64,000 nucleotides of DNA from Anaeramoeba flamelloides. Taxonomy: Eukaryota; Metamonada; Anaeramoebidae. Positions 23,468 to 35,849 of the stretch are shown here, piece by piece. Where the stretch lies: contig JANTQA010000047.1 in the NCBI GenBank assembly GCA_027625915.1, positions 11,966,001 through 12,030,000 of the forward strand. The letters run 5' to 3'. The position numbers and the translations under genes were made by a program. Within the stretch, counting starts at the first letter, position 1; every line of letters begins with the position of its first letter. The notes under the pieces were generated by a model. It was given only the letters and a program-made list of their open reading frames with translations. It did not search any database and was not told where the DNA came from.

Positions 23468-24496
23468 TAAACTCAATTCCAAAAATTGGGGCACACCTTC
23501 AAAATCAATTTAATTCCAAGAAAAGTGATATTTGACTCTTAAATCGAAACATTAGATATTAACAATCAATGTAAATAATTTTAAAGTCAATTATTTATCA
23601 TTTTTTTTCATTATTTTTTGATTTTTGATTTTCAATAATTTTTTTGATTTTTTTTGGATTCTTTTTTTTTCAAATGAAAAAAAAATTAAAATTACTTTAA
23701 AATGAAATTTAAAAGTTTTCATTCTGATCACAAAAAAAATTTTTTTTCTCTCAAAAATGAAAAAAGATTCTTTTTTTATCAAGAAAAAAATTTTTTGAAA
23801 AAAATCATGATATGGTGTACTAGGGCACATGGCCTACAAACAGACCTTATTATCATTTATGGAAGTGTGAATACTGAATATATTATTAATGATATTATCA
23901 AAAAAATCAAATGTAATTCAACTAGCTAATTCAGAATATTGTGAGTTGAAATGGATTTTCCAAAAGGATGGAGCTTGTCCACATACCTCAAAAAAAAAAC
24001 TCAAACTTACTTAAATCGGGGATGTAATGTTCTGGACCCATGACCCCCAATTCCACAAATTTAAACCCAATTGGGAATTTATGGATACTAAACTGAAAAA
24101 TTGTAACCAAAAAACGAAGAAGAATTTTTAAATTTTTCACTAATGTATGGAATACTTTGAGTTGGGAAACCTATGAAAATTAGTAAACTCTATATTTAAA
24201 AGGATAGATTTAGTTATCAAAAGACAAGCTGAATCTATTAATAGTTTTTATTAATTTTTCTTTCAATAAAAATGGATTTTTTGGTAACCGTGTTCCAAAA
24301 ATAGGTGCACACTTTTTTTTATTTTTTCTTTTTTTATTTTTCGAATTGAATTTTAAATTTACTATAAAATATATAAATAGTATTAATTAAATATTTTCGG
24401 GTCTTTTATAATTTTAATGTTTAAGTATCATGTATTTTGGAGTATATTTTTATTAATGTAATTTGTTTTTTGTCCCATTTTTTGGAATCGAGTTTA
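23468..24496 (+). mobile_element. Decayed Tc1/mariner transposon
   Basis: About 1.03 kb between inverted ends: ACTCAATTCCAAAAATTGGG at 23471 and the reverse complement of TTTTTTGGAATCGAGTTTA at the right. These termini match MITE family A. The interior carries a broken DDE transposase (separate entry). A second terminus-like motif (TTCCAAAAATAGGTGCACAC near 24290) lies inside, which suggests internal rearrangement or a nested remnant. Confidence 0.75.
23702..24120 (+). pseudogene. Tc1/mariner transposase relic
   Basis: Fragments of a DDE transposase can be read in two frames. The first gives SDHKK near the expected first aspartate, then IMIWCTRAHGLQTDLIIIYG and SVNTEYIINDI, equivalent to the family theme of VMVWG...G...L.FI.GTVN.E.Y. 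After a stop at 23927-23929 and a frame change, WIFQKDGACPHTS carries the second aspartate in the usual QQD.A..HTS context. A further stop follows, then FWTHDPQFHKFKPNWEFMD, the region of the third acidic residue. About 35 residues separate the second D and the E, compatible with a DD34E-type enzyme. The N-terminal DNA-binding part is missing and the gene cannot make an active protein. Confidence 0.75.
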
Positions 24497-25384
24497 TTTC
24501 TACTAACCAAATTTGCAACATAAAAAATATGATAATGAAATAATTTTTGTTATTAAAAAATGATTGATTTAGATCTACTATTAACAAATTTTCTTAATTT
24601 TATTCAAATAGGCTTCAATATAATTTCTAAAAATTCTTAACAGAAGTTCACTATTCATTTTTTTCCTGATAATTTTTTTAAAATTATATTAAATTGAGAT
24701 CTACAACCGATACAATATTTAAAAAAAAATCAAACTTATTTCTTATTTCTAGTGTGAAGCATCTATTTCTTATATGATTACGACCCAACAGTTTTGAAAT
24801 TTAAATCGTTTTGTTTGATTATTGGCCATAATAGTATTTGGTATGATAAAGTGGGTGTTGATTGGATTTCATTTATTTTCCAATTATCAAAATAACAAAT
24901 TCATCAAAAGAAAGACAACTGGAATTGTATTTTAGTTTATTTGAGTTAAAAAATACAATTCATCCCTAATTTTTTAATTATTATTACAGATTGTTTAATT
25001 ATTAATATATTGTATTATTTTTAAATTTAATTTTGAAATTTCTGTACGAGGACCCTTACGAAAAAAAAAATAAAATAAATCTGTGGTTAAAATAAAAAAA
25101 AAAAAAAAAAATTAATACTTAAAAGATTTTTTATACAAATGTAGTAAAATTAAAAAGTATTGCATTAAAAAAAATACAGGAAGTGAAAATAATCCATTTC
25201 AAGATTTTTAAGGATTAATATTTGGGAAATTGTTATTAAATTTCTTTTTATTAAGATGAATTTTCTTTTTTTTTTATATTAAAACTAAATTTTTTATGAA
25301 CTCAACAATAAACTGAACGAAAGTTCATTAAGTTGGACAAATCTAATGAATACCAACTTAATTATTTGATAATCTAAATAGATC
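24497..25384. other. Intergenic DNA between transposon relics
   Basis: AT-rich sequence with A-runs near 25063 and 25094-25111. Around 24780-24900 base composition is more mixed, but I could not extract a recognisable peptide. Confidence 0.45.
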
Positions 25385-26019
25385 TAAACTATTTCGTAAA
25401 AATTTTGACTCAGTTTATAATATTGATGAAATATGTTTTTTTTTAGATTTTTCCTTTATTTTTCTTACCAAAAATATTTTTAATTTTTGGGTCATAATTA
25501 TTTTTTCTAATTTTGCAAATTTTTGTTATGCTTTTTCAAATTTTTTTTTGCTAGTTCTTTTTCTTTGTTTTTGAAAAATTTTTCTTTTTTTTTCTTTTAT
25601 TCTTTTTTTTCTTTTTCTTTTATAATTTTTATTTTTTTCCTTTTTTTTTGTAAAAGATCAAGTGGAAAAAAAAAAACATCTTCAAAAAGACCAATAATCA
25701 TTAAGAAAATTAAGACTATACAATTTCTTTTAAAAAGAATTTAATTTTTTGCCAAAAATCTCATGTCAAACTTTTTTTCAGTGAAATTTCAGTAATAAAA
25801 GATATGTAAGTACTCATTTCAAAAATTGGCGACTCAATTTTTTTTAATTTTTGGTTTTATTTTTTTTAATTTTTAAAATATCAGATTTTTATATATTTAA
25901 AATGATTTAAAAGTGGATTATTAATCAGATTTAATAAATAGTTGTTCTTGAATACAAAATGATAAATATTTTTTAAGTTATTATTTCATGAGGGTCACAA
26001 TTGTTGAAATTGGTGTTTA
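25385..26019 (-). mobile_element. MITE family C, copy 1
   Basis: About 635 bp with TA-bounded ends: AAACTATTTCGTAAAAATTT GACTCA at left, and the reverse of TTGTTGAAATTGG / GTCAC at right. It is co-linear with 61961-62584, and in reverse complement with 54328-54949. The central T-rich/C-poor tract (Phe/Ser open frame) is noncoding simple sequence. Confidence 0.8.
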
Positions 26020-26593
26020 CTTATTTTGTAAAACAATAAAGTTTTATAGACTTTTTCTATGAATTAGCAAAATGATAATTTTTATTCTTGAAATTTGATT
26101 TATTAAATACAGTCTTGAACAAGTATAATTTATTAGTCATCATTCTAATAAGTGGGTGAGTGATAATTTTAAAAACTTTGATTCTTAAATAAAAAGGATT
26201 TGATTTTCAATAAATGAAATTGCACAACAAACTCCCAAATATTAACAATTATAAATCATACCCCGGAATTATTTTCACTTCCTGTAGGTATTTTTTTTTC
26301 AATACTATACTCTAAATTATAATTATTAGAATTTCAAAATTAACAAAAAAATAAAATGATATTTAGTTTTTTTATTCTAAATTTTAAGATAATAATTTTG
26401 ATTACATATTGCTTAATGTATTGTATTTCGAAATAACAATTATTAATGTTTCTATTTCCCAACAAAAAAAAAATTACTTTTTAAACTTTATTAAAATCAA
26501 AATTCTTTACCAGTGGTCACAAATGCTGGGATAAAAAGAAAGAAATAATATATAATAATAAAAAAATAAAATAAAAAAAAAAAAAAAAATACA
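26020..26593. other. Intergenic DNA downstream of the PH/RUN gene
   Basis: 3' flank, AT-rich, ending in an A-run at 26576-26588. No feature beyond low-complexity sequence was seen. Confidence 0.5.
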
Positions 26594-29405
26594 TTATTTC
26601 TTTTTTTTAACTTCTAAATTGATGTGACAGGTAAAATTAAATTCATTTAAATCTTCCAATACGATTGCTGAAGATTGCAACAATTTTGAAAGCTGGGAAA
26701 TTTTATCTCTGTCATAATACGACATTAGCACCGAAGCCGAGTTTTTGATTAATTGTATCCAAGTATGCAACAAATTCTCATTTAAGGCCCATCTGATCCA
26801 CGCCCTACAAAAGATGTCTTGATTTTTTGTTTTAATAAATGGTTCATATTGGTTGATAAATTTCACTGCTTGGACAAAGGTGTCATTATTTCCAATCTGT
26901 GAAGAATTTTTTTCTCGGATGCAAGAATCTATTACGTTCCAAATGTGTTTATTTCTCGATAATATTTTCGACTTTTTTAGGCCAACTTGTAGCATTCCCT
27001 TGACGGCCTGCCACAGATCATTTTGAATTAAAATGTGTAATTGTTGGTTTGAACTTTCATAACCAATTTTTTTTTTCCCTTTCTTCCTCATTTTTGCCTT
27101 TTCAAAATATTGCTTGATTGCCTGAACAGTGTCAATCAATTGAATAAAGCATTCTTTCCCCAATTCAATTTTTTCAATTTGTTCTCTTTGAATCTTTGTA
27201 TATTTTCCTTCGTTTTCTTTGTTTTCTTGATTAATGTCATTAACTTGGTTTTCTTGTAATTTCTCTTTTCTTTTATTTTCATTCCCTCCTTGTCCAACAT
27301 TTTCTCTTTCCTTTACTTTTCCCTTTCCCTTCCCCTTCCCCTTCTCCTTCTCCTTCTCCTTCTCCTTCCCCTTTCCGTTCCCTTCCCCCTTTCCATTTAC
27401 ATCCTCATTATCATCCATGCTTTGAAGATTAACACTGTCATTTGAATTATTTATTAATTTTTTTAAATTCAAGTTTTCAATTTTCAATTTTTCATTTTTT
27501 TTCAACAAGTTTTGGTTGCTTTTTTCAATTTCGTCCAATTGATTATTTATTTTAATTACTTTGGATTCTAATTGAAATTTCTGCTCTTGTAATTCTTTTC
27601 TTTCGATTTGGTGCTTTTCAATTAAATTCAGCAATTGTTTTTCTTTTTCGTTTTGGCCGTTGCTTGTTTCTCGTGAATCGTTCTCAACAATTTGTGTCGA
27701 ATTTTTGATTTTTTCTTCCTTGATTTCGTTTTCTAATCTGTCTCTTGATTCCTTTGCCGAATTTAACTCCAATTTCAAGTTTTGGATCTTATTTTTCGAT
27801 TCGTTCAATTTATTTTGATCCTTTAAATGCTTTTTTTTTAACTTTTCCAATTTCTTCTTGACTTCTGTAATTTTGTTGTCAGATTTCTTTTTTTCTTCGT
27901 TCAATTGCAAATTTTCTTTTTTCTGATCATGAATTTTTTTTGTTAATTGCTTGTTCTCGTTTTGTTCTTTGATTAAGTTCTTTTGCAAGTCTTGTCTTTC
28001 AATTTGAATTAATTTCGTTTTTTCTTTTTCTTCCAATTGGCGCTGTTTCAAATCGGTATTGGCATTGCTCAATTCTTTGATTTCCTTGCTTTTTAAACTT
28101 AGGCTGTCAGTTAGTTGCCCGATTTTCTCTTCGTTTTTTTGGATTTCAATTTTCGTTTGATCGTTTTTTGTTTTTAAATTTTTCTTTTTCTTTTCGGCTT
28201 CAAATAAGGCTGTCTCTAAATTGCTTGTATTTTTCAAAAATTCATTTCGTAGTTTGGGATCGCCGAGACGGATTGAATTTATCATTTCTCTTTCGTTTTC
28301 TTTCTCAATGTTCTCAAATTTGTTTAACCAAAATACCACCAAGTCGTGAGGTAGTGGGATTTGCTTTTGGATTGATCGTTTCATAATTAAGCTACAGGTA
28401 GCGATGCTATCCAATTTTTGGAATTTGTCTTGAAGTGATGGGATGTTGTGATATTCTTCATCAGTAATAAAATTGTTTTTTAATATTTTCTCAACACCCT
28501 CTTCAATGCTCAGTGACATGAAAAATAAGAAGAGCCCTTGCTTTTTTGTATTCAAAAAGATCGAATAATTCTTTTCTGTGATCCGATTCAAAATGGACTT
28601 TGGCTTTAAATCTAAATCATTGATGAACGTTAAGTTTTCTTGGACTTGTTTCCTTAATTTTAGGATCGCTTTGATTAGCTTGTACCAAATCTTTACAGTC
28701 TCCGCATTTTCCGCTTCAAAATAATATGTCCTTCCGGGAGTTAATAATTCGAATTTCGTTTTCTCACATGTTAAAGAGATAACTTTGATCTGATCCATAA
28801 AAATTGTTGAGATCGCCTTTGAATTTTCATTCTTATGGTAGGTGATACAGTTGTCATTTAAGACAAACCATCTTTTTTTTTTTTTCTTTCTTTGTTTTCC
28901 TTTTTTATACAAAAATCCACAATACCGAATGAATTTTTCATTTTCTTTTGGTAAGAAGTGGTGCGTAGAGATTGGAACACGTGCTATTGGTGAGTTTGTT
29001 TGTTGTTTGTTTTTATTGTAATTTGTGTTAAACAGAATCACAAAAATTTGGAACAAAAAAAAAAAAGGTAAATTTTGGTTGGAGTTTGATCTCTTGAGTC
29101 ATAATTAAAAAAAAAAACTTTTAATTTTAATTTTTTTTTTTTCTTTTTTCTTGTTTCTTGTTTCTTGTTTGTCGTTTATCTAAAGGTAAAAAGAAAATCA
29201 ATTTTGAATGTTGTTTACCAATTCTCCAAGAAAGATACCAATACTCAATTGAAATTGCGTTGTTGTTTGAATTAAACACAACAGAACTTCCATTATGCCT
29301 ATTACTGTTTTGGTTTGGATATTGACAAAATCGTTTATTCCCTGTTCTTGTGTCAATTTCGGATTTAAATTGTAAAGTTTGAGTATCTTTCACAACTTTG
29401 TTCAT
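26594..29405 (-). CDS. PH-coiled coil-RUN domain protein, two exons
   Basis: The large downstream frame has no upstream ATG and begins in an intron-like sequence. I join exon 1 (29405-29219, ATG giving MNKVVKDTQTL) to exon 2 (28983-26594) by a 235-nt GTAAAC...ATAG intron; phases agree and the product is 858 residues. Residues about 84-173 form a PH domain: CGFLYKKGK, KKRWFVLNDNCITYH, then YYFEAENAETVKIWYKLI with the conserved tryptophan. A long coiled coil rich in K/E/N/Q covers about 313-585, followed by a GKGKEKEK tract. The last 165 residues read as a RUN domain: LWQAVKGMLQVGLK, FVQAVKFI, IFCRAWIRWALNENLLHTWI, and the final FNF. Such proteins usually link phosphoinositide membranes to small GTPases, cytoskeleton or endosomes. 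Exon 1 has no domain that I recognise. The exact splice is an inference. Confidence 0.75.
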
Positions 29406-30940
29406 CAGATTTTTCTGGAAAACAGTGTTTATTCGAAAACTGAAAAAATGCAAAAAAAACTAAAAAAATGTTTGTTGATTTGTTTTTTTATTTTCTTTTC
29501 CAAAATGCTCAATGGTTTTTTCAATAAGTTTTAAATTCAAAACTAATGTTGATTCATTTTTTTTATTTCCTTGTAATCTCCTGAGTAAAAGTTGAAATTC
29601 CAATTAAGAAAGGTATCGAAATATTAATACTTTTACCTTCAGATTTTATTCCTCAAAATTTGCAAAATAAAGCTTTTGTACTTTATTTTGATGATTAAGA
29701 TCGAATGAAGGTTTCTGCAAAATCAAAAAGAATTGGTGAAATACACTTGAAACAATCCTTTGAGTCAGATATATCTTGGGGTAATTAAGTGAACGGAGTA
29801 GCACCAATAAATAGAGATTTTCACTTTTTTTATTAATTTTCCAGGTTGGTAAGAAAAAGGTAATGCTCGTTTCTTTGGGTTTCTTATCCTTTTAAATATC
29901 CCAAATATATGTTGAAAAAACCTTAATTGCAGTGGACCAATCTACCTGTGTCCAAAGCACAAAACTCGAACTCAAAATGAAACCCTTGCTTTTTTTTTTC
30001 TTGTTGTAACAATACAACATCTAATTCAGTACCCAATAGTACACCTACATTCAAATCTCTTTTGAATGTAAAGTCGGCGATATTTAAAGAAAGTATTAAA
30101 TTATAAATTAAATTTGGTTGAAAATTTTTCGTAATTTTCGAATTTTTTTAAAAAATTTTTTAGTTTTTTTTTTTTTAAATGATAAAAATTTTCAAAAAAA
30201 TTTACTCCATTTTTGATAAAATTTCAAAGTTGCTGATTCATTTTTCGAGTTTCTTTTAATTAACCAAACTTTAAGAAATCGATCTCAGATTTACTTAGGG
30301 TTTATTGGTGGTTTTGTTGATTATTTCAAAGTCAAATTTCGAGAAAAAAGAATAAGGCTTTTTAATTTTGAAACACAGATTATTATAGCAATTGTAATTC
30401 TATTTGTCACACTTTAATAAAATTCCAGAAAAGAATGTTAAGGGATTATCGCCTACCCCAGAGAAGTCTTGGATCAAATCGAGTTGCTATTGGGTGTAAT
30501 CATATTAGGTTCGAAATGGTTTTAATATCTCTATAAAATTGATTAGTAAAGAAGTAATATTTGTTGATCTAATCACCTAAAAATTATACTAGTATTAGCA
30601 ATAAATTGAATTAAATTTTAATAAAACAATCCACATATATATATAAATTTAAAAGTTGAAATATCAATATTTGTCTTCAGAGTTGAAAAATATCTTTCTT
30701 GAATATTTAGTAAAATTGTGATTATTTGCCAAAAAATTAATCTTAAAAAAAATTAACTGATGAACTTAAGAGATTATATTCTCAAATCTTCTTCATATAG
30801 TGGAAATTAATCAGAAATACAAATAGGCCCATTCAAAGGAAATAAAAATATTCATTCTTTGGGTTATATTTTGATAATTATTGAGTTGAATCTTTGAAAT
30901 TTAAAAATTGAAAACGATAGTTACTTTTGGATGTTCTAAC
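29406..30940. other. Upstream region of the PH/RUN gene
   Basis: On the minus strand 29714-29637 looks like a spliced leader exon: it follows TTTTGATTTTGCAG and precedes GTAAAAG, and the next acceptors (TTTTTTCAG, TTTTCCAG) lie just before the proposed start codon. The segment 29640-30000 has mixed base composition with broken reading frames. Near 30030 and 30490 there are weak inverted ACCCAATAG motifs that might bound an old element. Confidence 0.4.
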
Positions 30941-31354
30941 TGTTGTGGAAAAAAAGTTCAACAAGGTTTTTAATTGGGAACATTACAGAAAATGAAAAGT
31001 AAAATCAAAAAAAGGAAGAAACCAATTAACTTCAAATAATAATCCATTATATTATTTTCAATCAACCCAACAAAAACAATTTAAATCTACTTGATTTATC
31101 AAAATAGTTAGTGTGGTTTTGGAGATCTCAAAAATAGTCAATTTTTTGAACAAATTTTTAATAATTGATCAATCAAAGAAAAACCCATACCAAAAGATAG
31201 TATTAAAAAAACTGTTATTGTGGCGAATTCTTCATTTTGTCTTTATTTATTTATTTATTCTTTTTTTCATTGATCTTGCTTTTAATTTTCAGTAATGTTC
31301 CCAATTAAAAACCGTGTTTCACTTTTTTTCCAGTTTCACTTTTTTTCCACAACA
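30941..31354. mobile_element. Foldback/MITE family G, single copy
   Basis: About 414 bp with long inverted ends. The left arm (30942-31000) reads TTGTGGAAAAAAAGTTCAAC, then GGTTTTTAATTGGGAACATT. The right arm (31280-31353) is its reverse complement, except that a 14-bp block on the theme AAAAAAAGTGAAAC is duplicated within it. Nothing coding is seen between the arms. Confidence 0.75.
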
Positions 31355-33582
31355 ATAAATATGAATTATTAAATTCTGAAATACCATTATTTTGTGTTTC
31401 TTGTTTTTAGATTTGGAAAAGGAATTAAAAAAAAATTTCAAAAATGTGTATTTTTAATTGTGATCATTGTTAAAAAATATAATAATTTATTATTTAAGAA
31501 GAGTTAGTATAGCTTTTTTAGAGTCACAGAAATCATTTGAATCAAAGAGTTTATCAACTAATATAACACAAATAACAGAATATATTGATTATAGAAGATA
31601 ATGACGTGGTATTAACCCTACAGTTAATTTTCTTTATCTACTTTCCTTAGTGTTTATGATTTACTTTTTGTTCCTATCTCAACATTCTATTATGTAATTT
31701 TATCTTATATTTGAAAAAAAAAATTTATAGAATATTCTTCAACAAAGGACAAACTTTAAATACGTATAATCAACAAAACTCAAGAGAAATAAATAATACT
31801 TTTTTTTTTCTATCTAATTGATAAATTAATAAAAATGTGAAAAAGTATACTTCAAGTATACAGCTCTTTTTCCAATGAAACTTTCTCTAAATGTTAAGAG
31901 GAAAAATAAAGACCAGATTAAAAAAAAAGAGAGAAAAAGAAATGATGAAAAATCTTCAAATTTAATATTTTAAGATTTCCTTTTTTAAAAATATTTCAAT
32001 TTTGAAAAATATTTTAAATTTAAAATATTAAATTTTTAATAATATTCCAGTTAAGAAAATGTTTTAACAGAATAGAATCAATAACATGTGATGTTATTAA
32101 TCCAATGATTTGCATTATCTTGGTTTTTTTTTTTTTTTTACCATTTATCTCCAATATGATTTAAAGTTGGGACTTAAAGTTAATCCTGTAATTGTAAAGT
32201 TCCACCTATAGAAATTTGAATATCAAATGGTTAACCAAAAGAAAATAATATTTTGATCAAATCATTGATTTTTTTATTTGTTATTTTTATTTATTTTTTA
32301 AACTTAAATATTTTTTGAAAGATCTTTATGTTAAGAATAATTCAAAATATAAGTAAAAATCCAAAAAGTCATCCCCTTTCTTAAGACTAATATACAAACC
32401 GTTACCCAGCGACCATTAACTATTCTAATTATGGATATTTATTAAATATTCTAAATTATCATTTTTAACCCTTTTAATTAAATTAATAAATCAAAATAAT
32501 CCCAAAACACATAAATTCAAGAAAATGACTGAAATAGAGAGATAATTTTTGGATAATAACTTTTAAAATATAAACTATTTTGATCAATTTTAAAATATAT
32601 GAAAGTATTAAATTTGAAAAAGGTGTTGGGCAATTCTGAATTGAATTTAAATTTTGAAAAATCATTTAAAAAAAATGTAATCACTAAAATTCCCAATTCA
32701 TAATTTCATATTCTATTAATATTTAATAAAGTTAAGATCTGGTGAAAATTAAACTCTGATTCATAAATGTAAAAACTAAATAATTCTCTTAACTGATGTT
32801 CTCTAATAGATATACTATTGATCAAAGGAATAATCATAATCAAAAGTATATTTTCAATTTCAAGCACATTCTCGATTAAATATTCATATTTGGGATTATT
32901 TAGATTTATACATTTAACCAAACTGCCGAAATCATATAGTAGTACTATTTAATCAATACCCCAATTCAATTTGTTTGTTTAGTCTTTTAGTTATCAATTT
33001 ATCTATTTGTCTTAAAAATGGAATTAATTTCTTTGGATGGTTACGAATAATTTTAATTGATCAGCAAAATAACTATCTATAGGATAAGAGATTCCACAGT
33101 TAATCTATTTTCTTCAAGCACACTGAACAAAAATAGTATTATTTTTTTCCTAAGAATGTTAAAAGGGCAAAACTAAAACTTCATTTTCCTATTATTAAAC
33201 AAATTTTGGATAATCTGACAATTCATTTGAAAAACTTTTTTTCGCTTTTTGAAAAAGTGAGAAATAATAGTTTTCTCAAGTACTAATTACGATTCTTAAG
33301 TTGATATTTTAAATAATTTTATCATCATTCTTTAAAATGTTGATTTCCCACTTTTCTATCCTTTTTTATTTTTGTCTTAAAAATTATTTATATATCCAAT
33401 TTTTCGAAATTTTTACTTTTATTTTTTAAATCCAAATCAAATAAAACTTTAAAAATGGTCATAAATTACAAAAAAGTAAGATTTTTTGAGACCAAAAAAG
33501 AAAAATGTTCAAGATCAAAGAAAAGAAAAAAGACTTGAAAATAGGAAAAAATCTTCAAAAAATAAATTTATTTTTTAATTTT
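31355..33582. other. Intergenic DNA, about 2.2 kb
   Basis: Uniformly AT-rich with short ATs and homopolymers. I found no exon with convincing flanks, RNA gene or inverted-repeat pair. The last part is the promoter and leader of the expansin-like gene. Confidence 0.5.
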
Positions 33583-34726
33583 ATGTTTCTTTTCCAATAT
33601 TTTACATTTCTTGTTCTCATATTCTGTAAATGATAAGACCTATTTTTGATCTCTTTTTGGCCAATAAAAAATTAATTCTAAAAAAAATTTTCCTTTCGCT
33701 CCTCTTTTTCTTTATTTGTTCTTTTGTCAATAAGCATGTTTTTCTGTTAAGAGCGAAAATCCACAATCGCTTTATGGTGAAAAACACGAAGGGCAATACC
33801 ACCTTGGGCCAGTTGATTTTGAAGAAACTGAGTATAATAACGCATGTTCTCCATATGCTGATAAAATAATTGATCTTGAGAGCAAACCTGTAACTTGATT
33901 TTTTTTTTTTTTTTTTTTTCCCAAATCAACAACGAAGTTTTCTTATTGTACCTTCTTCTTTTGGATTGTTGAAAAAAAAAAAAACAACAAAGAGCACATA
34001 CTTAATGGGTGTTAGTGGCACATATGCCGGTGATGGATCTTTATGCGACGCGTGTGCCTTTATTGAAACAGCTGAAGGAAAGTCGCTGATCGCAAGGCTA
34101 ATCACTTATGGGGCAACGAATAGCGAAGGGGATATTGATGTCAGTCCACAGGCTTATGACGCACTTAACCAAGGGGAGTATCCACGAACGATGACCTGGC
34201 AACTTTCTAGTTGCGACTCTGGGTTAACTGGCAGTATTTATTACCAATTCCAGACCGAGGCAAATATCTGGTGGACATCGCTTTGGGTCAGGAATGCCTT
34301 CCTTCCTGTCGAAAAGGTGGAAGTGATCAGCTCAAAGCATACAGACTGGTTCGAGCTTGTTCGAAAAAGTGATGGTACACTAAACGATTCTGGTGGTTTT
34401 GGTGAAGGGGCCTTCACATTACGTGTCACCGCTATGAATGGTGATCAAATTGAAGACACATTTGAACAATTCTCTGCAGGGGACTTACTCGTCTCTCCAT
34501 CAGGAAATTTCAATTGTAATGGAACAGATTGCTCGGGGTCTTCGTCCAATAGTTTGTTTCCCTTTTCTTTTAAATAACTTTGAAAAACTTCAGTCTTCAA
34601 AAACCATTATTTTCTTCTTTGAATTTTCGATTTCTTATTAATTCTATAGAAACCTCTGGAGCACGTCTTACCACTTGCACCGCATTTACAATTTTTATGG
34701 TCTTGTACTCCTTGCTGCAATTCTAA
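33583..34726 (+). CDS. Expansin-like protein, predicted secreted and GPI-anchored, four exons
   Basis: Proposed exons: 33583-33625, 33735-33889, 33993-34551, 34650-34726 (phases 1, 0, 1; 277 residues). Exon 1 encodes a signal peptide (MFLFQYFTFLVLIF). Exons 2-3 encode the double-psi beta-barrel: TEYNNACSPYADKI, GTYAGDGSLCDACAFIE, then GDIDVSPQAYDAL carrying the aspartate of the expansin D-L-S-P motif, and TMTWQLSSC. The CBM63-like second domain follows with QTEANIWWTSLWVRNAFLPV, matching the expansin SS-WW-AIQVRN block, and FTLRVTAMNG. Exon 4 adds SGARLTTC and a short hydrophobic end (TAFTIFMVLYSLLQF), which after an S/N/G-rich linker resembles a GPI-attachment signal. Expansins loosen cellulose without hydrolysis; here the role could be cyst-wall remodelling or attack on plant or algal material. 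The expansin call is firm; exon 1 and exon 4 (donor GTTTGT) are inferred. Confidence 0.72.
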
Positions 34727-35849
34727 ATATTTTATCTTTTTACCTTGTTCAGATCTCAAAATTGATATTTTTTATCCCTCAGTTTTTAACTATTTTTATT
34801 TCTTCTATGTGTGATTTTTTTAACATGTTTAACTACAAATTCGTGGTTATTAGTTTTTCAAAAATCAGATTCCAATTTTGTTAATCCTAATAAATTTGTT
34901 ATTCACATTTTCTTCCTTCAATTGTTTCTTTTGATCTTTGAAATAATACTGGTGTTTGGGTTATAAAATGGAAAAAATGTTTGTTTTATTTTCAATTTTT
35001 TTTCTTCGACCAAGAAACCTCAAAGTAAGAGACGAGAATTTGTCATCTCGTTTTGTTGTCTTTTTTTTACTTTTTTTGCTAGTTATTCGGTATGTGTTAG
35101 ACAAACTACAAATACAAAATGATTGGAAATTTACAGAATTTGAAAAAAGTTAATTGATAAATATATATCCAACTTTAAATATCAAAGACCCCTAATTAAA
35201 CTTTCAAATTTTCCTTTTTTATTTTTTGAATTTCTCTGTTTGACAAAAGAAAAAAATGAGAATTTGATCAATTTTGAAATTTCATCATTTTCCCTTCTAC
35301 GATGAGGGAAAATTCGAGAAATTGATGATTTATTTTATTTATATTACAAAATTCCATAATGTTTTTTTTTTTTATTATTTTTGAATTTTGAAAATCAAAT
35401 TTATTATTAAAACAATAATCATTTTATTTTCAAATATCTCAGAAATTATTCCAAAACAAACTTGATAAATATTATCATTTTTAAAGATATATGATTTACA
35501 AAAATTACTCCCTATTTGTCTTTAACATTTAATATTATTGTGTTTTTTTCTTCTAGTTATAATATCAACAAGATTTATCTAAATATAATAGCTTTTCTTT
35601 TGTTAAAAAAATTAATAAATAATACTTTTGGAACACAGAAAAAGAGAAAGAAAAACAAGAAATAAAAAATATTAAAAAAATCACCAAAAAAAAAAAAATA
35701 AATTAAAAAATTTAATTTTAAACAAGGTGTTGGACGGGGTGTTGGTTGTTTCCTTAAATTATAAACACTAAGTGAAGTTTTATTATAAAAAAAAGGAAAC
35801 ATATTTGTTTTTTCTTTAAACTTTTTTGAAAAGTATTACTAAAATTATT
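34727..35849. other. Intergenic DNA downstream of the expansin-like gene
   Basis: AT-rich. A small inverted sequence around 35295-35322 (CCCTTCTACGATGAGGG with flanking AATTT/AAATT) could form a local hairpin. No gene is supported. Confidence 0.45.

Noticed and set aside
29640-30000. Minus-strand peptide fragments such as SSSFVLWTQVDWSTAIKVF
   Set aside because: Stops interrupt it and no known family is recognised. The part at 29714-29637 is better explained as a leader exon of the PH/RUN gene.
30030-30505. Inverted ACCCAATAG motifs as bounds of a transposon
   Set aside because: The identity covers only about nine bases plus scattered matches, and no second copy was seen.
34000-34577. Elevated GC of the expansin exon as a sign of recent horizontal transfer
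   Set aside because: Conserved parts of RAD52, exportin-5 and SF1 have equally high GC near 50%, so the difference from spacers is normal for exons here. The gene also has introns.
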